DNA of 64,000 bases from Sphingomonas kyeonggiensis (GTDB lineage Bacteria > Pseudomonadota > Alphaproteobacteria > Sphingomonadales > Sphingomonadaceae), in assembly GCF_014204495.1 (NCBI RefSeq), contig NZ_JACHLN010000002.1, positions 620,001-684,000 on the forward strand, written 5' to 3'. Shown here piece after piece: positions 10,002 to 19,782 of this stretch (positions within the stretch are counted from its first letter, which is position 1; every line of letters begins with the position of its first letter). The position numbers were made by a program, and so were the translations under genes. The notes below the pieces were generated by a model that was not told the DNA's origin, did not search any database, and saw only the letters and a program-made list of their open reading frames with translations.

Positions 10002-11822
10002 ATGGATACCACTCGTCGCCAGTTGCTGCTCGGCGCAGGCTCGACTCTCGCGCTCGCCGGCATGCCCGCCACGGCCCGCGCATTCGCCGCCCAGAATGAC
10101 GCCCCTGCCCAGGCGCTGCTCGACCGGGTCGCCGAGCAGATGCTGCGCGACTATCCCGAGACGGCGACCACGCTCGGCGTAGACAAGGACAAGCGCGCCA
10201 ACCTCAAGCACCAGCTGATGGACCGATCGGTGAAGGGTCAGGCGAAGATCGCCGCGAACCTGAAAAGGGCGCTGGCGGACATCGCCAGGCTCGACCTGAA
10301 CGCGCTGAGCCCGGCGATGCGCACCAATATCGACGTTATCCAGGCGAGCTTCTCCAACGCGCTCAAGGGTTTCGGCTTCGGCTATGGCGATGTCGCGACC
10401 GGCAGCTGGCGCAACTCGCCCTATGTGGTGGTGCAGAATGTCGGCGCCTTCCTCGATACCCCGCGCATGCTCGACAGCGACCACCAGATCGCCGTGCCCG
10501 AGGATGCGGAGGGCTATCTCGACCGGCTGGAGAGCTATGCCGAGCAGCTGGACGGCGAGACCGAGCGGCTCAAGATCGCCGCCAGCAAGGGCGTGATCGC
10601 ACCCGACTTCCTGCTCGACAAATGCCTGAAGCAGATCAGGCAGGCGCGCAGCGGCGATCCGGCCGGCTGGGGCGTGGTCACCTCGCTGGCGAACCGCACC
10701 GCGGGGATGGACGGCGATTTCGGCGAGCGTGCCTGGCTGCTCGCCAAGGACAAGCTCACGCCGGCCCTGGATCGCCAGATCGCGGAGCTGGAGAAGCATC
10801 GCAAGCGCGCGACCAGCGATGCCGGCGTGTGGAAGTCCAGGGACGGCGACGCCTATTACGCCTGGGCGCTGAGCGCCGGCACCACCACGGCGATGACGCC
10901 CGACGAAGTCCACCAGATGGGCCTCGACCAGCTGGCCAGGATCCAGTCCGAGATGGACGCGATCCTCAAGAAGGAAGGCTATTCTCAGGGCTCGGTCGGC
11001 GCGCGGATGGAAGCTTTGGGCAAGGATTCGCGCTTCACCTTCCCCGACAATGACGCCGGCCGTGCCGAGATCATCAAGTTCATGCAGGAGCGCGTGAACG
11101 ACATTCGCGGGCGAATGCCGCAGGCGTTCCACACGCTGGTGAAGGGCAATCTCGAGGTCCGCCGCCTGCCGCTGGAAGAGGAGCCCGGCGCACCCGGCGC
11201 CTATGGCGGCGCGGGCTCGATCGACGGCACCGTGCCGGGCAAGATCTGGCTCAACCTGCGCACTACCGCGCTGCACACGAAGTTCAGCCTGCCCGACCTT
11301 GCCTATCATGAGGGCATTCCGGGACATGTCTGGCAGGGCGAATATGCCAACCGGATGCCGCTGATCCGCAGCATCCTGGCGTTCAACGCCTATTCGGAAG
11401 GCTGGGCGCTCTACGCCGAGCAGCTGGCCGACGAGCTGGGCGTCTATGCCGAGAACCCGGCGGAGAAGCTCGGCTATCTCCAGTCGCTGGGCTTCCGCGC
11501 CTGCCGCCTGGTCGTCGATACCGGGCTGCATGCCAAGCGCTGGAGCCGGCAGAAGGCGATCGACTGGTTCGTCACCGCCAATGGCTCCTCGGTCGAGGAA
11601 GTCTCGGGCGAGGTCGACCGCTATTGCTCCTGGCCGGGCCAAGCCTGCGGCTACAAGGTGGGGCATAGCGAGATCAATCGCCTGCGCGACAAGGCCAAGG
11701 GCGCGCTGGGCGACCGCTACGACTTCCGCGCGTTCAACGATGCGGTGGTGCTCGGCGGCAACGTGCCGATGACGGTGCTCGGCCATGTGATCGACCGGCA
11801 TATCGCCGAGCGTAAAGCCTGA
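10002..11822 (+). CDS. Tat-exported DUF885-family peptidase-like protein
   Basis: A 606-residue protein with an N-terminal twin-arginine-type signal (TRRQLLLGAG, then a hydrophobic stretch ending ATARAFA). The body matches DUF885, whose members resemble zinc metallopeptidases. The motif YHEGIPGH near residue 437 supplies a His-Glu...His arrangement in a predicted active-site helix, with further acids in SEGWALYAEQLADE. Substrate is unknown. It starts 25 bp after the NfeD gene. The start MDTTRRQLL is preferred because it makes the Tat signal complete. Confidence 0.85.
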   Translation: MDTTRRQLLLGAGSTLALAGMPATARAFAAQNDAPAQALLDRVAEQMLRDYPETATTLGVDKDKRANLKHQLMDRSVKGQAKIAANLKRALADIARLDLNALSPAMRTNIDVIQASFSNALKGFGFGYGDVATGSWRNSPYVVVQNVGAFLDTPRMLDSDHQIAVPEDAEGYLDRLESYAEQLDGETERLKIAASKGVIAPDFLLDKCLKQIRQARSGDPAGWGVVTSLANRTAGMDGDFGERAWLLAKDKLTPALDRQIAELEKHRKRATSDAGVWKSRDGDAYYAWALSAGTTTAMTPDEVHQMGLDQLARIQSEMDAILKKEGYSQGSVGARMEALGKDSRFTFPDNDAGRAEIIKFMQERVNDIRGRMPQAFHTLVKGNLEVRRLPLEEEPGAPGAYGGAGSIDGTVPGKIWLNLRTTALHTKFSLPDLAYHEGIPGHVWQGEYANRMPLIRSILAFNAYSEGWALYAEQLADELGVYAENPAEKLGYLQSLGFRACRLVVDTGLHAKRWSRQKAIDWFVTANGSSVEEVSGEVDRYCSWPGQACGYKVGHSEINRLRDKAKGALGDRYDFRAFNDAVVLGGNVPMTVLGHVIDRHIAERKA

Positions 11823-11854
11823 CCTGGCGCCCGCGCCATGCGGCCGCGGCGGCG

Positions 11855-12184
11855 TTGCTGTTCGCGGTGGAGGTGGCGATCGCGCTCTATGTGCGCGATC
11901 GCTTCGTGCGGCCCTATCTGGGCGACGTGCTGGCGGTGATCCTGGTCTATTGCGGGCTGCGGGCGGTGCTGCCGATCCGGCCCCTGCCCGCCGCGCTGAG
12001 CGCTTTCGCGATCGGCGCGGCGATCGAGATCGGGCAGGCCGTGCATGTGCTCGACCTGCTCGGGGTGCAGAACCGGGTGATCCGCGTGGTGCTGGGCGGC
12101 AGCTTCGAGTGGCTCGACTTCCTGGCCTATGCCGCCGGCGCCGGGATCGCACTGGTGGTTGATCAGCGCGTGTTATCCAGATAA
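11855..12184 (+). CDS. DUF2809 small integral membrane protein
   Basis: A 109-residue protein made almost wholly of hydrophobic helices (three or four) with the DUF2809 features VRDRFVRPYLGDVLAV and FEWLDFLAYAAG. Function is unknown. The earliest conventional start is TTG at 11855, but homologous sequence (TWRPRHAAAAAL) seems to continue upstream in frame to just after the previous stop. A CTG start near 11819 is therefore possible and would overlap the DUF885 stop. It is probably in an operon with that gene. Confidence 0.75.
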   Translation: MLFAVEVAIALYVRDRFVRPYLGDVLAVILVYCGLRAVLPIRPLPAALSAFAIGAAIEIGQAVHVLDLLGVQNRVIRVVLGGSFEWLDFLAYAAGAGIALVVDQRVLSR

Positions 12185-12217
12185 CACAGCAAGAAACCGG
12201 ATCGGGGATCGGCAACA

Positions 12218-13051
12218 GTGGCTTTGCGTCGGGCGCGGCATGAATTCTGGGGCGACGGCCCCGCCTATCGCGCGATCGGCGGCTTCACCTACCACCGCCT
12301 CGCCGCCACCGCGCCCGAGCATGAAGTCGAGACGCACACGCATGACGAGGCGCATTTCGTGCTCGTCCTGTCGGGCGGCTACAAATCCTAGGCCAGGGAC
12401 GCACCGGCGGTGTCGCGCACGCCGCTGCTGGTGTTCAATCCGCCCGGCACCACCCACCGCGACCGTTTCCATGAGGGCCAGGGCAGCTTCCTCGCCATTT
12501 CGGGCGGCTATGAGCAAGGCGAAGGCCCGGCGGTGCGCGTGCTCGATCCCTATGCGATCTGGACCGCGCATGCGGTGGCGGCGCAGTTCGACCGATCGGC
12601 GCCCTCCCCGCTCGCCTTTGACGGGCGGGCGCACCAGCTGGTCGCCACCATGCAGCCGCTCTCCTCGGACGAGGCCCGCAACGCCAGCAAGCCGCCGAGC
12701 TGGCTGAAACGCGTGTTCGAGATGACCTTCACCGCCGACGATCCCGAACTGAGCGTCGCCGACCTCGCCGCCGAGGCGGGGGTGCATCCGGTGCACCTGG
12801 CGCGGGTCTTCCGCCGCTATCTCCACTGCACGCCGGGCGAACATCTGCGCGGGCGGCGGCTCGAGCGCGCGGCGGCGATGCTGGGGGACGGTACCGCTTC
12901 GCTGGCGGAAGTCGCCTATGCCACCGGGTTCGTCGACCAGGCGCATCTCAGCCATGCCTTTCGCGACGCATTCCGCGCCACGCCCTCGCGCTGGCGGCGA
13001 GAGGTTGCGCGGATACAAGACGGCGGCGCGTCCGCATCGCAGAGCGGCTGA
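12218..13051 (+). pseudogene. AraC-family regulator interrupted by an in-frame TAG
   Basis: A GTG at 12218 opens a frame for an AraC-type protein: an N-terminal cupin with ETHTHDEAHFVLVLSGGY, then TAG at 12389-12391 (codon 58), then the same frame continues as cupin (LLVFNPPGTTHRD) into a C-terminal double helix-turn-helix DNA-binding domain (LSVADLAAEAGVHPVHLARVFRR and EVAYATGFVDQAHLSHAFR). The two halves fit a single 277-codon gene. A TCG (Ser) to TAG change would explain it. Restart at GTG 12410 would give a 213-residue protein lacking part of the ligand domain. It may be a true nonsense mutation, a sequencing error or a suppressed stop. Confidence 0.8.
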
Positions 13052-13073
13052 CGCAACAGATGAAAGCGTTTCG

Positions 13074-14816
13074 ATGCGTAAAGCCCTTGCCTCCGCCCTG
13101 CTCGCCTGCGCGATGACCCTTCCCACTTCCCTTGCCGCGCAGGACGCGAAGCCGGAGCTTGTCGGCCTGTGGGCCGCGAAGAAGCGCTTCGGCCCCGATG
13201 TGCGGGGCACCCTCACCCTGGTGCGCGACGGCGCGAAATGGCGGGCGGAGATCGCCGGGCGCGAAGCTGCGGTCGAGCAGGCGGGCGACACGCTGCGCTT
13301 CACCCTGCCCGGCGAGCGCGGCAGCTTTCGCGGGCGGATCGAAGGCACGCGCATCCGCGGCCATTGGGTCCAGCCGCGCATGGCGACCAGCGGCATGCGC
13401 TTCTCGACGCCGGTGGTGCTGGAAGCCGCCGGCCCGTCGCAATGGCGCGGCGAGGTGCGACCTCTCGACGACAGCTTCACCCTCTATCTGAAAGTCGATC
13501 GCGAGGCGGACGGCCGGCTCGGCGTGTTCATGCGCAACCCGGACCGCAATGTCGGGCGCAATGTCGACCTGAAGCATATCGAGCTGAAGGACGGGCGGGT
13601 GCGACTGCTCGGCAAGCCCGGCGGCATGGCCGAGGAAGTCGAGATCGCCACCGGCAGCTTCGATGCGGAGAACAAGCTGCTCTCGATCGTCATCCCCGGG
13701 CGCGGCAACACCTATGACTTTGAACCCGCCGACGCGCTGAGCGACTTCTATCCGCGTCCCGGCCTCCCTGCCCCTTATGCCTGGCGCGCGCCGCTGGCGA
13801 AGGGCGATGGCTGGCCGGTCTCGACGCTGGCGGCGGAGAAGATCGACCGGGCGGCGATCGAGCGCTTCGTCCAGATGCTGATCGACGAGCCGATGGCCAA
13901 CGTCCATTCGCAGGAGATCCATGCGGTGCTCGTCGCCCGGCACGGCAGACTGGTGCTCGAGGAATATCTCCACGGCACCGATGGCGATGCGCTGCACGAC
14001 ACGCGCTCGGCGGCGAAGAGCCTCACATCGGTGCTGGTCGGCGCAGCGATGCAGGATGGCGCGCGGATCGGGCCGGAGACGCCGGTCTATGCGACGCTGG
14101 AGAAGGCGCTCCCCGCCGATCTCGATCCGCGCAAGCGGGCGATGACGCTGGGCGACCTGCTCAGCATGGCCTCGGGCTTCCACTGCGACGATCGCGATCC
14201 CAAGGCACCGGGCAATGAAGACGTGATGCAGAGCCAGGACGCGCAGCCGGACTGGTATCGCTATGCGCTCGACCTGCCGATGGTCGCACAGCCGGGCGGC
14301 GAGCGGGTCTATTGCAGCACCAATCCCAACCTCGCCGGCGGGGTCCTCGCCAAGGTGACCGGCGAGCCGATCGAGGACAGTTTCGACCGACTGATCGCGC
14401 GGCCGATGCAGTTCGGACCCTATGCACTCAACCTCCAGCCGACGGGCGAGGTCTATATGGGCGGCGGCGCGCAGTTCCGGCCGCGCGATTTCATGAAGCT
14501 CGGCCAGCTGATGCTGAATGGCGGCACCTGGCAGGGCAAGCGCATCCTGAGTGCCGACTGGGTGCAGCGCTCCACCGCGCCGCGCGGACAGCTGCGCGGG
14601 CTGCATTACGGCTATCTCTGGTGGGGGATCGACCTGCCCTGGCAGGCCCAGACGCTGCCGGCCTATTATGCGGCCGGCAATGGCGGCCAGGTGGTGATCG
14701 TGGTGCCGAAGCTCGACCTGGTCGTCGCGATCTTCGGCGGCAATTACGGGGACAAGGTGATGTACGTGCCCCAGGAGAAATACACGCCCGAGCACATCCT
14801 GCCCGCGGTGCGCTGA
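13074..14816 (+). CDS. Secreted serine hydrolase, class C beta-lactamase fold
   Basis: 580 residues with a signal peptide (residues 1-22, cleaved near SLAAQ). A beta-rich N-terminal region of about 200 residues of unknown role is followed by a serine hydrolase domain with SAAK at residues 312-315 (catalytic Ser and Lys) and a YCSTNPN block giving the Tyr-x-Asn element. The C-terminal GNGGQ probably replaces the KTG box. Family members include esterases and D-amino-peptidases. Nothing indicates antibiotic hydrolysis. It begins 22 bp after the broken AraC gene. Confidence 0.85.
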   Translation: MRKALASALLACAMTLPTSLAAQDAKPELVGLWAAKKRFGPDVRGTLTLVRDGAKWRAEIAGREAAVEQAGDTLRFTLPGERGSFRGRIEGTRIRGHWVQPRMATSGMRFSTPVVLEAAGPSQWRGEVRPLDDSFTLYLKVDREADGRLGVFMRNPDRNVGRNVDLKHIELKDGRVRLLGKPGGMAEEVEIATGSFDAENKLLSIVIPGRGNTYDFEPADALSDFYPRPGLPAPYAWRAPLAKGDGWPVSTLAAEKIDRAAIERFVQMLIDEPMANVHSQEIHAVLVARHGRLVLEEYLHGTDGDALHDTRSAAKSLTSVLVGAAMQDGARIGPETPVYATLEKALPADLDPRKRAMTLGDLLSMASGFHCDDRDPKAPGNEDVMQSQDAQPDWYRYALDLPMVAQPGGERVYCSTNPNLAGGVLAKVTGEPIEDSFDRLIARPMQFGPYALNLQPTGEVYMGGGAQFRPRDFMKLGQLMLNGGTWQGKRILSADWVQRSTAPRGQLRGLHYGYLWWGIDLPWQAQTLPAYYAAGNGGQVVIVVPKLDLVVAIFGGNYGDKVMYVPQEKYTPEHILPAVR

Positions 14817-14821
14817 GCGCA

Positions 14822-14848
14822 GGGGCTCGCCGGTTCGCGACGAGCCCC
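14822..14848. terminator. Bidirectional hairpin between convergent genes
   Basis: Arms GGGGCTCG (14822-14829) and CGAGCCCC (14841-14848) form an 8-bp GC stem with an 11-nt loop. It lies between the stop codons of the serine hydrolase and the small protein at 14858. No T-run is present. Confidence 0.5.
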
Positions 14849-14857
14849 GGCTACGGA

Positions 14858-15178
14858 TCAGCTCTTGCCGCCGAGGAAGCCCGAGGCGAGCCCGCCGAGC
14901 TGGCCGAGCACGCCTTCGCCGTCGCCCTTCAGCAGATTGGCGAAATGGCCGAGCGAGCCTTCGCCGCCGATATGGCCGATGATCTCCTGGAGCTTCTCCA
15001 CCGGGAGGCCGGTGGCGCCGGCGGCGCCTTCAGCGGTGTCGGTGTCCATCGGATGGAACTTGGCGAGCGCCTGCACGGCCTGCTCGACATGCTCGGGCGA
15101 GAGCCCGACCTTCGCCGCGAGATTGGCGATGTCCACATTCTGCGTGACCTGGCCGAGGATGCCGTCGAGGATGCTCAT
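14858..15178 (-). CDS. Small conserved protein of unknown function
   Basis: 106 residues beginning MSILDGILGQV, with alternating helices and a Gly/Leu-rich C-terminus (LGQLGGLASGFLGGKS). The pattern recalls YidB/DUF937-type small proteins, but I cannot assign a family with confidence. No signal peptide and no catalytic motif. A GGAGGTAAT ribosome binding site precedes the ATG. It is followed downstream by the hairpin at 14822-14848. Confidence 0.7.
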   Translation of the reverse strand: MSILDGILGQVTQNVDIANLAAKVGLSPEHVEQAVQALAKFHPMDTDTAEGAAGATGLPVEKLQEIIGHIGGEGSLGHFANLLKGDGEGVLGQLGGLASGFLGGKS

Positions 15179-15217
15179 ACTATTACCTCCCGATGGGTGA
15201 TTGGAACGGCATCGTAT

Positions 15218-15685
15218 CTAGCACGCCGACTCGTCCGCGCCCAACGGCAATGGTGCCCGGTCCGGCGGAACGAAACCGCGGCGCGCCGGGACGGAGAAGA
15301 GCAGCTCGCGGCTGTAGAAACCGAGCGGCCAGTCGCGCCGCCCGACCCGCGAGCGCAGCAGACCGTTGACGCGCTCGACCAGCCCGGTCTCGCCGGTCTG
15401 CGCCAGGAACAGGCGCACGCCGGCGACATAAGCCCGGGTGATCGTGTCGTGATAGCCGCCCTTGTCGTCATTCACGCCGCCCACGCTCTCGTTGAAGCGC
15501 GAGATCAGCCCGGCGATCTCGGCATCCACGTCCACATCCGGGCGCTCGGCGACCAGATACAGGCAGGCGGCGAGATGCGCCTCATGGGTCCACTCCTCCT
15601 TCGCGAGCGAACAGGCGAGCAGTCCTTCGCCGAGATGGACGATCTCGGCGTCAGTGGCGAACAGTCTTGGCGTGAACTCGGTCAT
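15218..15685 (-). CDS. Hypothetical protein with WTHEAHL motif
   Basis: 155 residues, soluble, helical. The segment EEWTHEAHLAACLYLV near residue 30 and GGYHDTITRAYVAGV near residue 75 carry conserved-looking His, Glu and Asp residues that could bind a metal, but no family is recognised. The start is the ATG complement at 15683-15685. A longer frame extends into pckA and is rejected because it is antisense-like there. It lies 38 bp downstream of pckA on the same strand and could be read from the same transcript. Confidence 0.65.
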   Translation of the reverse strand: MTEFTPRLFATDAEIVHLGEGLLACSLAKEEWTHEAHLAACLYLVAERPDVDVDAEIAGLISRFNESVGGVNDDKGGYHDTITRAYVAGVRLFLAQTGETGLVERVNGLLRSRVGRRDWPLGFYSRELLFSVPARRGFVPPDRAPLPLGADESAC

Positions 15686-15723
15686 CGATCGGGCTCCTAT
15701 CGCCCGATCGATGACCGGGCCAG

Positions 15724-17355
15724 TCAGGCGTTTGCGGTTACCTTGGGGGCTGCTTCGCGCACCCCTTGGTCGACGTGATCCGCGAATTGGGCGAAATTCT
15801 CGACGAACTGGTCGACCAGCCGGCCGGCGGTGGCGTCGTAATCCGCCTTGTTGTTCCAAGTCGCGCGCGGATCGAGGATGGCGCTGTCCACCCCGTTGAC
15901 CGCCACCGGCACCATGAACCCGAAATTCGGGTCCTTGCGGAACTCGGCCTGGGCCAGGCTGCCGTCGAGCGCGGCATTGAGCAGCGCGCGCGTCACCTTG
16001 ATCGGCATGCGCTTGATCCCTGGATCGGTGGCGCGGCCGCCGCTCCAGCCGGTGTTGACCAGCCAGCAATCGACTCCGCCCCTTGCGATCCGCTCCTTGA
16101 GCAGGTTGCCGTACACCGCCGGGTGGCGCGGCATGAAGGCGGCGCCGAAGCAGGTGGAGAAGGTCGCCTCGGGCTCGGTCACGCCGATCTCGGTGCCGGC
16201 CACCTTGGCGGTGTAGCCCGAGAGGAAGTGGTACATCGCCTGGTCCGGCGTCAGCTTGGCGATCGGCGGCATCACCCCGAAGGCGTCGGCGGTCAGGAAG
16301 ATGATGTTGCGCGGCACCGGGCCGAGATTGTGCTCGGAGGTGTTGGGGATGAAGTCGATCGGATAGGCGCCGCGGCTGTTCTCCGCGAGGCTGTTATCCG
16401 CCAGGTCGAGCGTGCGGCTCGCCTCGTCCATCACCACATTCTCGAGCACCGTGCCGAAGCGCCTGGTGGTCGCGAAGATCTCCGGCTCTGCCTCGGCCGA
16501 GAGGTTGATCATCTTGGCATAGCAGCCGCCCTCGAAATTGAAGACGGCGGTGTCCGACCAGCCATGCTCGTCATCGCCGATCAGCGTGCGGCTGGCGTCG
16601 GCCGAGAGCGTGGTCTTGCCGGTGCCCGACAGGCCGAAGAACACCGCGGTGTCGCCGTCGGGCCCGATATTGGCCGAGCAGTGCATCGGCATGATGCCGT
16701 CGACGGGCAGCAGATAGTTGAGCAGCCCGAAGACGCTCTTCTTCATCTCGCCGGCATAGGCGGTGCCGCCGATCAGGATCAGCTTCTCGGTGAAGTTCAC
16801 CGCGATCACCGTCTCGCTGCGCGTGCCGTGGCGATCGGGATCGGCGCGGAAGCTCGGCAGGTCGATGATCGTGTATTCGGGCGTGAACCCCGCCAGCTCG
16901 GCGCCTTCGGGGCGGACCAGCATCGTCCGGATGAACAAATTGTGCCAGGCCAGCTCGTTGATCACGCGGACGTTCACCCGGTGCTCGGGCTGCGAGCCGC
17001 CATACAGGTCCTGCACGAACAGCGTGTCGCGCGCGGCGACCTCGGCGAGGAAATCGGCCTTGAGCGCCGCGAAATGCGCCGGGCTCATGTCCTTGTTGAC
17101 CTTGCCCCACCAGACGCTGTCCTCGGTGGTGGCGTCGCGGACGATGAACTTGTCCTTGGCGCTGCGGCCCGTGTGCTTGCCGGTGGTGACGACCAGCGGG
17201 CCGTCCTTGGCCAGCTTGCCTTCGCCGCGGCTCACGGCCTGCTCGACCAGCTGGGCGGTTTCGAGATTCCAGAAAATATCGGCCCCGGTCCCGATGCCCA
17301 TAGCATCGAGACCGTGGCGCGGCGTGCGCTCAGTCAAATTTGCCTCCGTCTCCAA
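15724..17355 (-). CDS. pckA: Phosphoenolpyruvate carboxykinase (ATP)
   Basis: A 543-residue gluconeogenic enzyme converting oxaloacetate and ATP to PEP, ADP and CO2. The N-terminal R-box region reads [16 protein letters not shown]. The P-loop [10 protein letters not shown] is near residue 241, followed by DDEHGW for metal binding. The length matches bacterial ATP-type PEPCK (about 540). It is divergent from chvI, an arrangement conserved in alphaproteobacteria, and in rhizobia and Agrobacterium ChvI is linked to pckA control. The shared 170-bp region holds an AT-rich palindrome at 17396-17408. Confidence 0.97.
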   Translation of the reverse strand: METEANLTERTPRHGLDAMGIGTGADIFWNLETAQLVEQAVSRGEGKLAKDGPLVVTTGKHTGRSAKDKFIVRDATTEDSVWWGKVNKDMSPAHFAALKADFLAEVAARDTLFVQDLYGGSQPEHRVNVRVINELAWHNLFIRTMLVRPEGAELAGFTPEYTIIDLPSFRADPDRHGTRSETVIAVNFTEKLILIGGTAYAGEMKKSVFGLLNYLLPVDGIMPMHCSANIGPDGDTAVFFGLSGTGKTTLSADASRTLIGDDEHGWSDTAVFNFEGGCYAKMINLSAEAEPEIFATTRRFGTVLENVVMDEASRTLDLADNSLAENSRGAYPIDFIPNTSEHNLGPVPRNIIFLTADAFGVMPPIAKLTPDQAMYHFLSGYTAKVAGTEIGVTEPEATFSTCFGAAFMPRHPAVYGNLLKERIARGGVDCWLVNTGWSGGRATDPGIKRMPIKVTRALLNAALDGSLAQAEFRKDPNFGFMVPVAVNGVDSAILDPRATWNNKADYDATAGRLVDQFVENFAQFADHVDQGVREAAPKVTANA

Positions 17356-17395
17356 ACACCCTTTGGGTGATCTGCCCGGGCTGTTGCCGCCCGGT

Positions 17396-17408
17396 GCAAT
17401 ATTATTGC
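17396..17408. promoter_or_regulatory. AT-rich palindrome between pckA and chvI
   Basis: GCAATATTATTGC is a 6+1+6 perfect palindrome, 41 bp upstream of the pckA ATG and about 118 bp upstream of the chvI ATG. In such GC-rich DNA an AT-rich palindrome stands out. It may be an operator or the -10 area of the pckA promoter. The binding protein is not known; ChvI itself is one candidate. Confidence 0.4.
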
Positions 17409-17525
17409 GTGGCCATAAGCCCCTGCCGAAAGGAGGGTCAACCCGAGTAAACGTTGTCAGCCGATTGAGCGGCGAAGAAGTTTCGGTTACGCCGTCAAAT
17501 CAATGGTTCCGAGTGTCGCAAACGC

Positions 17526-18233
17526 ATGACCGCTACGATCGCGCTGGTCGATGATGACCGCAACATCCTCACTTCCGTCTCGATCGCCCTGCAGACCGAG
17601 GGTTTCCTGACGCGCGTCTATTCCGACGGTGAGAGTGCGCTGAAGGCGCTGATCGACAATCCGCCCGACCTGGCGGTGCTCGACATCAAGATGCCGAAGA
17701 TGGACGGGCTCGAGCTGCTGCGGAAGCTGCGCGAGAAGAGCACGATCCCGGTGATCTTCCTGACCAGCAAGGACGACGAGCTCGACGAGGCACTAGGCCT
17801 GGCGATGGGCGCGGACGACTACATCGCCAAGCCGTTCAGCCAGCGCCTGCTGATCGCCCGCATCCGCGCGATCCTGCGCCGCACCGAAGCCGCGCAGCCG
17901 AGCGCCGAGGGGGGCGAGGAAGTCACCGCCGAGGCGCTGGAGCGCGGCCGGCTGACCATGGACCCGGCGCGCCACCGCGTGACCTGGAACGGCACCAACG
18001 TGACGCTGACCGTCACCGAGTTCCTGATCCTCGAGACGCTGGCGCAGCGCCCGGGCATCGTGAAGACCCGCAACCAGCTGATGGATGCCGCCTATCAGGA
18101 CGACATCTATGTCGATGACCGAACGATCGACAGCCACATCAAGCGCGTCCGCCGCAAATTCCGGCAAGTCGATTCGGAATTCGATGCTATCGAGACGCTC
18201 TATGGCGCGGGCTACCGGTTCTCGGACGAATAG
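17526..18233 (+). CDS. chvI: Response regulator ChvI
   Basis: 235 residues, an OmpR/PhoB-type regulator. The receiver domain opens with [11 protein letters not shown]. The phospho-acceptor Asp is residue 53 in AVLDIKMPK, and a conserved Lys follows in YIAKPFS. The C-terminal winged helix ends with TLYGAGYRF. It heads a compact block with the sensor kinase overlapping its end, followed by HprK-like, RapZ and PTS genes. In alphaproteobacteria ChvI responds to acidity and envelope state through ChvG. Confidence 0.95.
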   Translation: MTATIALVDDDRNILTSVSIALQTEGFLTRVYSDGESALKALIDNPPDLAVLDIKMPKMDGLELLRKLREKSTIPVIFLTSKDDELDEALGLAMGADDYIAKPFSQRLLIARIRAILRRTEAAQPSAEGGEEVTAEALERGRLTMDPARHRVTWNGTNVTLTVTEFLILETLAQRPGIVKTRNQLMDAAYQDDIYVDDRTIDSHIKRVRRKFRQVDSEFDAIETLYGAGYRFSDE

Positions 18234-19782
18234 GGACGAGCGCGACCTCGCGCTCAAATGGTCCAATCGCGTCAGCCTGACGCCGCGCATCCTCGCGGTG
18301 AACATCTTCGCGCTCGCGCTGCTGGGCGGCGGCTTCTCGTACCTAGATTCGTACCGCAGCCGCATCGTTGACAGCCGGGTGGAGCAGGCCGGGCGCGAGG
18401 TCCAGCTGATCGCCCAGGCGCTCGCCTCCGCCAAGGACGAGAAGCGCCGCGACCTGCTGGTGCTCAGCCTGGCGCGCGACACCGGTACGCGCATCCGCCT
18501 GTTCGACGAGAAGGGCAAGCTTCTGGCGGACAGCAAGGCGCTGGGCCTGCGCAATGTGGTGCTGCGGGATCCGGACAAGGATCCCTGGGGGCTCGAGGCA
18601 GCGCGCGTTCTCGACGCGGTGATCGACACGGTGGCGGGTGCGGACCGCGCCCCGCTCTATCGCGAGCGCCCGGTCGACCAGGGCCTCGAATGGCCGGACG
18701 TGCGCACTGCCATGTCCGCGCATGGCACACCGGCGACGGTGTGGCGGGCGCCCGATCGTACGCCCGTCATCACCGCTGCCGCGCCGATCACCGAGCTGGG
18801 CGTGGTGATGACCACGGTGAACGCCCGCGACATCACCCAGACCGTCCGCGCCGAGCGCTTCCGGCTGGGCATGGTGCTGCTGTTCGTCTCGGTCTTCTCG
18901 ATCCTGCTCTCGCTGTTCCTGGCGCGCACGATCGTGCGGCCGCTGCGCCTGCTTGCCCGCGCCGCGATCCGCGTGCGGCTGGGTCGCGCGCGCGAAGTGG
19001 TGGTCCCGCGCCTGCCCGATCGCAGCGACGAGATCGGCCTGCTCGCCCGCGCGCTTTCGGACATGACCGGCGCCCTGCGCGCCCGGATCGACGCGACCGA
19101 GGCGTTCGCAGCGGACGTGACGCACGAGCTGAAGAACCCCCTCGCCTCGCTCCGCTCCGCCGTCGACAGCCTGGCGGCGGTGAAGAAGCAGGAACATCGC
19201 GACCAGCTGCTCGAGATCGTCCGCGACGACGTGCTGCGGCTCGACCGGCTGATCACCGATATCTCCGAGGCCTCCCGCCTCGACGCGCAGCTCAGCCGCG
19301 CGACCTTCGAACCGGTGGACATCGGGGCGATGATCCGGGCGCTGCTCGACCAGCGCGAGGCGCGCGGCATCCCGAACGGCATCCGCATCGCCTTTGATTG
19401 CGCGGCGGGGACCGAGCTCACCATATTGGGCGAAGGCGCCCGCCTGGAGCGCGTGTTCGAGAATTTGATCGAGAACGCGATTTCCTTCTCGCCGACCGGA
19501 GGCCTGATCGCGATCTCCGCCTCGAGCGACGAGGAGGACCTGACCATCCGCGTGGAGGATGAGGGGCCCGGCGTGCCCCAGGAAGCGCGCGAGAATATCT
19601 TCCGCCGCTTCCACTCGGTGCGGCCGCAGCAAGAGGCCTTTGGCCAGCACTCGGGACTGGGGCTTGCCATCGCCCGAACGATCGTCGAGGGCCACCAAGG
19701 GAGCATTTCAGTCGAATCGAGGGAGGATCGATTGAGCGGGGCGCGTTTCGTGGTGCGACTGCCTTTGGCGGGACGCAATTAA
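18202..19782 (+). CDS. chvG: Sensor histidine kinase ChvG
   Basis: 526 residues. One membrane helix lies near residues 30-50, a periplasmic sensor region of about 190 residues follows, and a second helix lies near 230-255. HAMP then leads to the H-box [13 protein letters not shown] with the autophosphorylated His at residue 308. The ATP-binding domain has the N-box [16 protein letters not shown] and [10 protein letters not shown]. The start at ATG 18202 overlaps chvI by 32 bp. The exact start is uncertain because other in-frame starts occur. Its stop codon shares bases with the start of the next gene. Confidence 0.93.
   Translation: MARATGSRTNRDERDLALKWSNRVSLTPRILAVNIFALALLGGGFSYLDSYRSRIVDSRVEQAGREVQLIAQALASAKDEKRRDLLVLSLARDTGTRIRLFDEKGKLLADSKALGLRNVVLRDPDKDPWGLEAARVLDAVIDTVAGADRAPLYRERPVDQGLEWPDVRTAMSAHGTPATVWRAPDRTPVITAAAPITELGVVMTTVNARDITQTVRAERFRLGMVLLFVSVFSILLSLFLARTIVRPLRLLARAAIRVRLGRAREVVVPRLPDRSDEIGLLARALSDMTGALRARIDATEAFAADVTHELKNPLASLRSAVDSLAAVKKQEHRDQLLEIVRDDVLRLDRLITDISEASRLDAQLSRATFEPVDIGAMIRALLDQREARGIPNGIRIAFDCAAGTELTILGEGARLERVFENLIENAISFSPTGGLIAISASSDEEDLTIRVEDEGPGVPQEARENIFRRFHSVRPQQEAFGQHSGLGLAIARTIVEGHQGSISVESREDRLSGARFVVRLPLAGRN

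Noticed and set aside
13074..14816. Antibiotic-resistance beta-lactamase
   Set aside because: The protein has a long extra N-terminal domain and no clear KTG box; it fits esterase or peptidase relatives better.
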